This document shows, piece after piece, positions 16,479-23,479 of a stretch of 64,000 nucleotides of DNA. The number at the start of each line of letters is the position of its first letter. Position 1 is the first letter of the stretch. Under the pieces are notes generated by a model. It made no database searches and was not told the origin of the DNA. It saw nothing but the letters and a program-made list of their open reading frames with translations. Both the position numbers and the translations under genes were made by a program. The DNA comes from JBBDRW01 sp040905265 (GTDB lineage Bacteria; Bacteroidota; Rhodothermia; Balneolales; Balneolaceae). Where the stretch lies: positions 1 through 64,000 of the forward strand of contig JBBDRW010000187.1 of the NCBI GenBank assembly GCA_040905265.1. The letters run 5' to 3'.

Positions 16479-18107
16479 TTGAAATTTACAGAACTGAACC
16501 TGAGTGAGCAGATGCTTGCCGGGCTGTCCGATGTTCAATTTGACGAGCCAACCCCGGTACAAGAGAAAGCGATACCACTCGTATTGGAAGGAAAAGACCT
16601 GATTGCCACTGCACAAACGGGAACCGGAAAAACCGGTGCTTTTGTCATCCCGATTATGGACCGGATTTTGAAAGGTGAGCAGGACGGGACCAAAGCACTG
16701 ATCCTCTCACCGACACGCGAACTGGCGCAACAAATCGACGAACAGATCTTTGCGATCGGGTATCATACCGGTATCAGTTCGGCTACGGTAATCGGAGGAA
16801 GCGACTTCTCCGTACAGGCGAAAGCACTCAAAGCGGGAGTCGATATCATTGTAGCTACCCCCGGCCGTCTGATGGATCAGAAGAAGGTTGTCGATATCGA
16901 CTTCTCTGACATTGAGTATTTCATACTGGACGAGGCAGACCGGATGCTCGATATGGGGTTCCTGCCAGATATCAAGAAGATCATCTCCTGGCTTCCTGAA
17001 AAGAGGCAAACCCTGCTCTTTTCGGCAACTATGCCGAAAGAGATTGAACGCCTGGCCTCCGCAATGATGAATGACCCGGTGAGTGTAGAGATTGCACGTG
17101 CTCAGGCGCCGACACAGGTGGAGCAACGGGCCTATATGGTCAAAAGCAATCAGAAGATCCCACTGATCAAGAGTATATTCAAGGATATCAAATGGGACTC
17201 CTGTATCATCTTTACGTCTACCAAGAAGGGGACGGATGAATTGCAGAGGCTACTGAAGAAAGAGGGGATTCAGGCGGCATCCATTCATGGAGACCGCTCT
17301 CAGGACGAGCGTAACAAGGCGTTGAATGCGTTCAAATCGGGGAAGTTTCCGGTGATTGTCGCGACCAACGTATTGGCCCGTGGTATCGATATCAAAGATG
17401 TTTCGATGATCGTCAACTATGATGTACCCAACAATACAGATGACTATATCCACCGGATCGGCCGGACCGGCCGCTATGACAAATCGGGGATTGCAGTTAC
17501 ATTCGTTACCCGGCGGGATGCGAAACTCTTCAGTGATATAGAGAACATCAAGGGAAATTCGATCGTGACGGTTTCACTACCGGACAATTACGGCGAAAAC
17601 TCCCCCTTTTCCTGGAACGATACCGAAATAGGTGGCGGTGGAGAACCCTCGAAACGGCCTGCCGGCAGAACTCCGAAAGGGTCTGGCTCTTCTAATAAAA
17701 GAACCAAAAAACGGGAACCGGCCAAACAGGAGCGTTCCGGCGCTTCGAAAAATAAACCTTCAGAGAAGAAGGAGTCGAAAAAAGATTCAAATCAGAGGCC
17801 GGCTGACAAGGAAGAATCCGGAAAAAGCGAAAAGAGACAGGAGAAGAAGGAGACGGCTCAGAAGCGGCCATCAGAATCGAATGAAAGCCGGTCCGAAAAT
17901 CAGAAGAAAGGCAAGACTGAAAACCGGGACAAAGGTAAAGAGGAACAACGATCTCCAAAATCTGAAAAACAGAAAGAGGAGAACTTTGAACAGTTGACAG
18001 GAACATTGCCGGTGGTTGAAAAAGCTGTCGAAAGGAACCGCAGAAGCAGGAAACCGTCAAAAGGGATTTGGGGCATCATCAAAAGTTTTATCCCGAAACG
18101 TAAATAA
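16479..18107 (+). CDS. DEAD-box RNA helicase (RhlE/CsdA-like) with charged C-terminal tail
   Basis: ATP-dependent RNA helicase of 542 residues, likely in ribosome assembly or RNA decay. The start is a TTG, placed there because it begins exactly at the family N-terminus MKFTELNL. Motifs: Q-motif PTPVQEKAIP, Walker A AQTGTGKT, PTRELAQQ, DEAD (LDEADRMLDMGF), SAT, ARGIDIKDV and HRIGRTGR. From about residue 385 to 525 the protein becomes low complexity, rich in Lys, Glu, Ser, Arg and Pro, and it ends with a basic IIKSFIPKRK peptide. A 250-bp leader precedes it, including the small inverted pair AAAGATT/AATCTTT near 16357-16377, possibly a regulated leader as seen for cold-shock helicases. The plsC gene follows after 11 bp. 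Confidence 0.92.
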   Translation: MKFTELNLSEQMLAGLSDVQFDEPTPVQEKAIPLVLEGKDLIATAQTGTGKTGAFVIPIMDRILKGEQDGTKALILSPTRELAQQIDEQIFAIGYHTGISSATVIGGSDFSVQAKALKAGVDIIVATPGRLMDQKKVVDIDFSDIEYFILDEADRMLDMGFLPDIKKIISWLPEKRQTLLFSATMPKEIERLASAMMNDPVSVEIARAQAPTQVEQRAYMVKSNQKIPLIKSIFKDIKWDSCIIFTSTKKGTDELQRLLKKEGIQAASIHGDRSQDERNKALNAFKSGKFPVIVATNVLARGIDIKDVSMIVNYDVPNNTDDYIHRIGRTGRYDKSGIAVTFVTRRDAKLFSDIENIKGNSIVTVSLPDNYGENSPFSWNDTEIGGGGEPSKRPAGRTPKGSGSSNKRTKKREPAKQERSGASKNKPSEKKESKKDSNQRPADKEESGKSEKRQEKKETAQKRPSESNESRSENQKKGKTENRDKGKEEQRSPKSEKQKEENFEQLTGTLPVVEKAVERNRRSRKPSKGIWGIIKSFIPKRK

Positions 18108-18118
18108 CCTGGAGCGCT

Positions 18119-18874
18119 ATGCAGAGGCTGACCTCCCTGTTGATATGGGCTGCAATCATCCTTCTGATCATCGCGTGGCTGCCGCTTCTTGCTTTGATCC
18201 GGCTGTTCGACCGTTCGGAAGAGCGCTATCAAACCGGCCGCTGGTTCCGGAAACTTGGCCTGGCCATCTCCAGGGTAAACCCAAACTGGAATGTGGCGCT
18301 GGAAGGGCATGAATCAATTGACGACCGGAATCCCTACGTCGTGGTGGGTAACCACCTCTCGAATGCCGATATTCCACTGATCTCCAACCTTCCCTGGGAG
18401 ATGAAATGGGTGGCGAAGCGTGAACTGTTTAAACTGCCTCTGGTCGGCACATTGATGAAACTTGCAGGAGATATACCGGTCGACCGCTCCACGACTGCAC
18501 AGAAGGTTTCGACGTTCAAGAAATGTGTCTGGTATCTCGACCGGAGCTGTTCCGTTATGTTTTTCCCTGAAGGAACCCGTTCCCGGGACGGCAGAGTGAG
18601 GAGCTTTTCACGGGGTGCATTTGATCTGGCAATCCGGGAGAAAATACCGATACTCCCCCTGGTCGTTGACGGAACTCAGGGGTGCCTTCCGAAAAACAGT
18701 TGGGTATTTCAACCGGATGTCTATGTGAAACTGAAGGTGCTCGACCCGGTACCGACCGACCAATATGAACCGGCTGATTCGGAGAAGCTGGCCGGGGAGG
18801 TCCGCGACAGAATCATTAGTCAGCTGATGGAGTGGAGAGGGCTACCCAGGGAAGAGGTCGACGGAGTACTTTAG
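18119..18874 (+). CDS. plsC: 1-acyl-sn-glycerol-3-phosphate acyltransferase
   Basis: Membrane enzyme adding the second acyl chain in phospholipid synthesis, 251 residues. An N-terminal membrane helix (about residues 5-25) precedes the PlsC domain. The catalytic motif NHLSNAD (NHx4D) is followed by VAKRELFKLPLVG, and the glycerophosphate-binding motif is FFPEGTRSRDG. It follows the DEAD-box helicase by 11 bp and is likely cotranscribed. The TAG stop is the first three bases of intergenic repeat copy B. A second PlsC-type gene lies at 28553. Confidence 0.9.
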   Translation: MQRLTSLLIWAAIILLIIAWLPLLALIRLFDRSEERYQTGRWFRKLGLAISRVNPNWNVALEGHESIDDRNPYVVVGNHLSNADIPLISNLPWEMKWVAKRELFKLPLVGTLMKLAGDIPVDRSTTAQKVSTFKKCVWYLDRSCSVMFFPEGTRSRDGRVRSFSRGAFDLAIREKIPILPLVVDGTQGCLPKNSWVFQPDVYVKLKVLDPVPTDQYEPADSEKLAGEVRDRIISQLMEWRGLPREEVDGVL

Positions 18875-18960
18875 TGTCGTGTCGACTTTCCCCGCATCGC
18901 ATGGTTGATACGACACTAGTGTCGTGCCAGCCAAACTCTTGTGGAGCTCCGCCGGCTGGC
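18872..18960 (+). repeat. Intergenic repeat, copy B, with 9-bp terminal inverted repeats
   Basis: TAGTGTCGT at 18872-18880 is inverted as ACGACACTA at 18910-18918, enclosing a core with CCCCGCATCGCATGGTTG. TAGTGTCGT then occurs again at 18917-18925, starting a second half whose ends GCCAGCC and GGCTGGC can pair. The 35-bp core 18883-18917 matches the opposite strand of 20562-20596 with only four differences. The left end supplies the plsC stop codon. No coding potential. Confidence 0.82.
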
Positions 18961-19013
18961 GGAATCTTTTACTGTCTGGCTGCTTTTATAAAACAGCTAC
19001 GTAGCTGGTTATA

Positions 19014-19508
19014 CTACACTTTTACCTTGCTCTCCTGTCTGGGATCCATGTCATAGAGAGAAGAGACAGTGGCCTGAATCGTCTTGTACCACTCATTGCC
19101 GTACTTGTCGTTAATCTGGTAATAGTCGGCAAAATCCGGCCTTCTGACATTCATCTTCCACTCCTGATTCTTCGCCTTGAATACAGGGTCGATGTGAAGG
19201 AGTTCGTGATAAACCAGCATCTCTTTTGTGTCATTGTCCAGCATGTCCCACAGCTCGCCGGAGACCTCGATCAGGTAGTCGTTTCCGGAGTAGTACTTCA
19301 CCTCACGGGTCGCCTTCATACACTTGGCGGCGCGTTGCTTGGAGATATTGGGATAGACGAGAAAATAGCCGAGTTGTGCCGGCCCGAAGTCGATGGCGTG
19401 CTTCTCGATAACCTGTTTCGCGATGGCTTCCACTTCGGGAGACTCCATCAACTGTTTTTCAGTAAGCCTGATGTCACCTTTTGGATCTAAAAAGTCGTTG
19501 TCTTGCAT
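19014..19508 (-). CDS. Phage-type putative metallopeptidase (HELLH)
   Basis: A 164-residue soluble protein resembling the putative phage metallopeptidase family (PF18894 type, from memory). The zinc motif HELLH is at residues 101-105, inside a helix EMLVYHELLHID, with a later RRPDFADYY segment where family members carry further His/Asp residues. The N-terminal part (AIAKQVIEKHAIDFG, LGYFLVYPNISKQRAAKCM) is typical of these small zincin-like proteins found in phages and integrated elements. There is no signal peptide. It lies 143 bp downstream of a degenerate AAA+ gene on the same strand. The cytoplasmic substrate is unknown. Confidence 0.72.
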   Translation of the reverse strand: MQDNDFLDPKGDIRLTEKQLMESPEVEAIAKQVIEKHAIDFGPAQLGYFLVYPNISKQRAAKCMKATREVKYYSGNDYLIEVSGELWDMLDNDTKEMLVYHELLHIDPVFKAKNQEWKMNVRRPDFADYYQINDKYGNEWYKTIQATVSSLYDMDPRQESKVKV

Positions 19509-19651
19509 AGTTCATTATCGGTTGAGTCCTCGGTTTCGATGATTGACAGGGCGGCCCGGTTTTTATCCTGCATAAGCCGGACAGGCTCCGGTATGCGCTG
19601 TCTTTCCGTGCAGCCTTTTCAATTAGCTTGGAAGGGTCCTGGTATCAGTCG

Positions 19652-20215
19652 TCAGCCAGGCCGTTTGCTGGTGATATTGTGGCCGTGCACAGAGAGCCCT
19701 CCGAGAAATCGTCGGAAGAGGGATCCGGAGTGGTCAAACCGGACGATTGCCTGGGAGTGGCGTTCTAGCGTTTTGTCGACATTGTCTTCATCCACAATAT
19801 CGATGATGACGATCTTCTGCAGTTTCAGAATTTTTTTGATCAGATAACGCTCCTGAGGAGTTGCGTAACGAGTACTGGAGTACGTGTACCCGGTGTAGGT
19901 TCCACAGAGGCGGTCTCCGTTTTTGAAATAGAGGATCCGCTCATCATCTCCAAGTGAGTCAAAGAGTTCATCAATCTTTTTGTAGGTCTCCTCTTCATGC
20001 AGCGTGACTACATCATGCATATCGATCTCAGTGACACTTTCGCCCCGTGCGGCTGCGATCGATTCGAGATAGGATCTCTTCCCATTCACCCAGGGCCCTG
20101 TGAGCAGGAGCAGGTAGTAGGAGGACGTGAGATTTACATTCTTGATCTTGTCGACCAAATCCCTGGCAGCCGGTTCATTTTGTTGGATCCTGTCACGAGT
20201 GGTAGTTGATGGCAT
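19652..20215 (-). CDS. Degenerate AAA+ ATPase-like protein (probable pseudo-ATPase)
   Basis: A 187-residue protein whose layout matches one AAA+ module but whose catalytic residues are altered. Residues 40-48 (GPWVNGKRS) sit where Walker A should be, keeping GK but with Arg before Ser. Residues 94-101 (ILYFKNGD) occupy the Walker B position, where the normal Asp-Glu pair is Lys-Asn. RYATPQERYLIKKILKL (from 116) and IVIIDIVDEDNVDKTLERH (from 135) correspond to the RYAN...LLQRIE segment, sensor 1 and the arginine-finger region of bacterial AAA proteins. ATG at 20215 is preferred to an upstream TTG. Nucleotide hydrolysis looks unlikely. The assignment is my own motif alignment, not a database match. 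It is upstream of the phage-type metallopeptidase gene. Confidence 0.6.
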   Translation of the reverse strand: MPSTTTRDRIQQNEPAARDLVDKIKNVNLTSSYYLLLLTGPWVNGKRSYLESIAAARGESVTEIDMHDVVTLHEEETYKKIDELFDSLGDDERILYFKNGDRLCGTYTGYTYSSTRYATPQERYLIKKILKLQKIVIIDIVDEDNVDKTLERHSQAIVRFDHSGSLFRRFLGGLSVHGHNITSKRPG

Positions 20216-20475
20216 AGGTTGTTCTCTTTCAAGTTGACGATCTCTCAAAATTAAACCTGTCGGGGCTATATCACAAATGTTTTGTCAGCCATATTCAAAG
20301 CATTTTGATTTTGAAATTACCTGCTCAAGTGTGGTTGTCGGTATGTCAGCTCTGATTGGCGGGAATTCTCTGTTCTCATTTCAGGAGGCGCAGGAGAGTG
20401 AAACTTTCCAATAGCTGTTTTCTTAGAGAGGAACTGTTCTTATATTTACAGCCCTAATACTCTTTTTTATACGAT

Positions 20476-20559
20476 GCCCGGGTGGCGGAATTGGTAGACG
20501 CGCCGGATTCAAAATCCGGTGGTAGCAATATCGTGGGGGTTCGAGTCCCCCCCCGGGTA
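20476..20559 (+). tRNA. tRNA-Leu, anticodon CAA
   Basis: An 84-nt class II tRNA. The acceptor stem GCCCGGG (20476-20482) pairs with CCCGGGT (20552-20558, the last pair G-U), followed by discriminator A. The anticodon stem-loop CCGGA-TTCAAAA-TCCGG reads CAA. A variable arm follows, and the T stem GGGGG/CCCCC (20535-20539, 20547-20551) encloses TTCGAGT. The 3' CCA is not encoded. Repeat copy C begins three bases after the end. Confidence 0.97.
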
Positions 20560-20561
20560 CG

Positions 20562-20651
20562 AGTGTCCTGTAAACCATGCGATGTGGGGAAAGTCGCGGC
20601 TTGGCTCCGCAAGTGTATGATTGACAGGACACGGGATGCGATATGACACTA
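20562..20651 (-). repeat. Intergenic repeat, copy C, inverted relative to A and B
   Basis: GTGTCCTGT (20563-20571) is inverted as ACAGGACAC (20624-20632). Read on the minus strand, the 35 bases of 20562-20596 match the core of copy B with four differences, and the outer end TAGTGTCATATCGCATC resembles the copy B end. That end supplies the stop codon (TAG, 20649-20651) of the metalloprotease gene. The element fills the whole spacer between that stop and tRNA-Leu. Confidence 0.82.
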
Positions 20652-23111
20652 ACGCACAAGAAGTAACTTCTCTGTCCGAACCCCTTTTTCCGTAATAAGC
20701 CTGCAGAAGTAAACGCCGGATGCAAGTTCGGAAGCGAGAAAGGGGATTTCAAAATACCCGGTTTCAAACGTTTGGTCTGCAACGGTTTGAACCCGCCTGC
20801 CCTGGATATTAACGATCTCAATGCGCGCTCTGCCCGGTTCTGGAATCGTCACCGGAATGGTGGTTTGGGTAGAAAACGGGTTGGGAAAATTGTGGCCGAG
20901 CGTCAGAACTCCATCCGAATTGAGAAACTCTATCCTGACAGGATCGCCAACTTCGAGGCCGGCAGCAAAGGCTCTGTAGGTGACGGTCTCCTCATTCTCC
21001 CCGGATACAATGAACCGGGCAACTCCTTCTGTATCTGTTGTAAGAGCATTGTCACGGATCGTAGAGATGTCCGGGGCTGCCTGAAGTTCTACCGGAATTC
21101 CGGACACCGGGACACCTTTCTGATTCAGAACGTTCACCTGGATTGTGCTGGTCTGTACCCCTGTTGCAAGGACTTTTTCTCGCGACAGATCCACTGTTGA
21201 GTGATTCCTGTCGATATCGACCGTCATAACCACAATCGTGCCGGACGGTTCACTGCTGTTTTCACCGCTTGAAGAGCGGATTCTATAGAAGTAGCCTGTG
21301 CCGGGAGATAGGTTTCGCACAAGGTAAGAGGTGTTTCCGCCTACCGGATGCTGTTCAATTCCGGCATGATAGCTTGAAAAATCGGGGTCTGTTGAAAGAT
21401 CGAGCAGGTAGTCGTCAGCCGCAGGAGAAGGTTGCCAGTTGGCCAGAAATGATACGGCACTTACGTCCGTAGCTGCTTCAGTCACCGGAATTTGAAGCTC
21501 CAGAGTGGTGAAACTTCGATTCGATCCGAACGTCGTATAATCCTGATTGGTCGCATACGCTCTTGTGTAGTAGGTGGTACCCTGGAGAAGGCCGTGAATG
21601 GAGTAAGTGAACTCGGAGGATTCGCTGCCGGCAGTAAAACAGTCGTTAGTGAATCCGGGGTCCGGTTCGGTTCCCCAACAGATCCCCAGTTCCGTTAACC
21701 AGCTCCCCCCGTTATCGGTTACCCGCGCTCCGGTTTGTGCAAATGAGGCACCGATACCACTCACGGGAAGCGTCTCAACGACTGGCGGAGAGTCCGACAG
21801 ACGTGATGGCCTGTAATTTGCAACAATATGCCGGATACCATCCATACTCCTCACGTTGTCGGCAGGCGCATGGGTACCGCTATAGGATCCGGTTGGCGTT
21901 CCCTGATATTCCACATTTGGATTTGAGAAGTGCGGTGCCCTGAGATCTCCCTCCGTATAGGTCATTACAGAAGCGTATTTCAGGCCGTTTTGGCCTATCC
22001 AGCGCCATCCGGTTGAGTACTCATGCAGCCCTCCTTCAGGCCCGGCGGCACCGGCAGCCTGGTCTCTGCTGTGATGATTACCGAGGTTATGACCCATCTC
22101 ATGGACATGTGTGAAACTGGCTGCCTGTTGGACTCTGGAGATCGAGAAACCATAGTGTGGAAGTCCGTCGACAGAATTCAGGAGCCATCCCAGCCCACCG
22201 ACATCGTTAGCCAGCGTGAACATGGAAACAAGGTCTGCACCATATTCGTCCCGCATATCGTGTACCTCGTCAATATACCCTTCATCCTCAGGCCAGGGTT
22301 GAAACGAGGGGGAACTGGTGAGCCGCTGAAGATCCCGGAAGGATCCATCTGAACTTTCATATTCGGTATAATCGACTCTGGCGGCGTGGACCAGCCTGAA
22401 CTGGAGATTCAAGCCAGAATTGTCGATGGCAGCCTGAGCGTTACTCATCGACTCCATAATGACCTGATCGATCCCGCCCACGTTTTGGCTGGCCCAGTTC
22501 TCGGCAGCAGGAGTATAGATGATCATGACATCAATGCGTGAGGCCTCCTGTGGAAGATGAGGTTCTTTTGGTGTATACTCCAGTTCCGGCAGCTCCTGTT
22601 GTTCCGGCAGCGGGATATCATGTGTGCCGCAGGAGAGTTCATCGTCCTGATGGGGGTCCACTTCGGTGAGTAAATGGCTGCCGCGTGCAGGATCGAATTG
22701 CAGCTTGTAGAAATGGTGTCCATTATAGTCCCGGATGCCGGAGAGTACAATCCCGTCGGCAATGGAGAGAGTGACTGTATTGAGGTGTGAACCGTCAATA
22801 GCTCCGATAAAGGACCATCCTCCTGTTGGATACTCAATCACTCTCTGAATATCAACCTGATAGCGATTCTCTTCAAAAGTCTCCAGTTGAAACCGGTTGA
22901 TGGAGCGATTCCGAATCTGTTCCAGTACCGTTCGGTTTAGTTGTACAGAGAGGGCTCTCTGTTCTCCGCTCTTTTTGGAAGCCCAGGTGGTTTCAGGCGG
23001 GCCGGCTATCTCAAACAGAGCCGGATTATCTGTCTGGGCGGAAAGGGTTGCCATAGTAAGAAGCAGGAGCGCGCATGAAATAGCAAGCCCCCTGCACAAC
23101 ACTGATCGCAT
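20649..23111 (-). CDS. Secreted reprolysin-like zinc metalloprotease with T9SS sorting domain
   Basis: An 820-residue exported protease. A signal peptide (about residues 1-25) and a propeptide-like region precede the metzincin domain. The zinc motif HEMGHNLGNHH has ligands at H337, H341 and H347, and the Met-turn is ASVMTY. Two fibronectin-type III-like segments follow (about 440-630; STDPDFSS and YYTRAYATN are typical). Next comes an invasin-like Ig domain (about 640-735) and a C-terminal Por/type IX secretion sorting domain starting LGHNFPNPF and ending in a basic VR. The protein should cross the outer membrane by T9SS and be anchored or released. Its stop codon lies in repeat copy C. Confidence 0.92.
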   Translation of the reverse strand: MRSVLCRGLAISCALLLLTMATLSAQTDNPALFEIAGPPETTWASKKSGEQRALSVQLNRTVLEQIRNRSINRFQLETFEENRYQVDIQRVIEYPTGGWSFIGAIDGSHLNTVTLSIADGIVLSGIRDYNGHHFYKLQFDPARGSHLLTEVDPHQDDELSCGTHDIPLPEQQELPELEYTPKEPHLPQEASRIDVMIIYTPAAENWASQNVGGIDQVIMESMSNAQAAIDNSGLNLQFRLVHAARVDYTEYESSDGSFRDLQRLTSSPSFQPWPEDEGYIDEVHDMRDEYGADLVSMFTLANDVGGLGWLLNSVDGLPHYGFSISRVQQAASFTHVHEMGHNLGNHHSRDQAAGAAGPEGGLHEYSTGWRWIGQNGLKYASVMTYTEGDLRAPHFSNPNVEYQGTPTGSYSGTHAPADNVRSMDGIRHIVANYRPSRLSDSPPVVETLPVSGIGASFAQTGARVTDNGGSWLTELGICWGTEPDPGFTNDCFTAGSESSEFTYSIHGLLQGTTYYTRAYATNQDYTTFGSNRSFTTLELQIPVTEAATDVSAVSFLANWQPSPAADDYLLDLSTDPDFSSYHAGIEQHPVGGNTSYLVRNLSPGTGYFYRIRSSSGENSSEPSGTIVVMTVDIDRNHSTVDLSREKVLATGVQTSTIQVNVLNQKGVPVSGIPVELQAAPDISTIRDNALTTDTEGVARFIVSGENEETVTYRAFAAGLEVGDPVRIEFLNSDGVLTLGHNFPNPFSTQTTIPVTIPEPGRARIEIVNIQGRRVQTVADQTFETGYFEIPFLASELASGVYFCRLITEKGVRTEKLLLVR

Positions 23112-23270
23112 GAAAGGCGGGATTAAAAGCTCGTTTTTCTTTTATGATCCTGAAACTGGTGGAATATAGCAAATAAGACTGCTGAATTATGATATCTGGC
23201 AACTGTCAGCTTTTCGGAATGTTGTAGTGCGAGAACTTTCTCTTGCTTTTATTCTTCAATAAGAATAACT

Positions 23271-23434
23271 ATGAGTCTGTCGGACTTAGATGATTGTCAC
23301 GAGGGGATGTCAGGTTTGAGGCAGATAGCGTGCTCTTTTGAGGCGCATAGTGGTTCTATGGAACGAAAAAGAGCACGCTATCTGACCAAATCCTGCATTT
23401 CCGCAGTAGATCAGACTAAGTCCGACAGACTCAT
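23271..23434. mobile_element. Nested palindromic element, possibly REP/MITE-like
   Basis: A 164-bp element in the 368-bp spacer between the divergently transcribed metalloprotease and cytochrome genes. Outer inverted repeats are perfect over 19 bp (23271-23289 and 23416-23434; ATGAGTCTGTCGGACTTAG). A second perfect 18-bp pair lies inside (23322-23339 and 23367-23384; CAGATAGCGTGCTCTTTT), with imperfect pairing between them, so a strand can fold into one long hairpin. There is no gene inside and no clear target duplication. Non-autonomous palindromes of this kind are moved by REP-associated (RAYT) or other transposases. None is encoded in this window. The rest of the spacer shows nothing definite. 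Confidence 0.75.
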
Positions 23435-23479
23435 AGGGGGTTACCAACACCCTTGATATATGGGGAAACAGACTGAATC

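Noticed and set aside
20476..20651. tRNA-Leu 3' end as an att site with a duplicated tRNA fragment
   Set aside because: Repeat copy C begins three bases after the tRNA, but no duplicate of the tRNA 3' end was seen elsewhere in the window and no integrase gene is present.
23271..23456. 61-codon frame inside the nested palindrome
   Set aside because: The frame consists of the inverted-repeat arms and has no independent coding signal.
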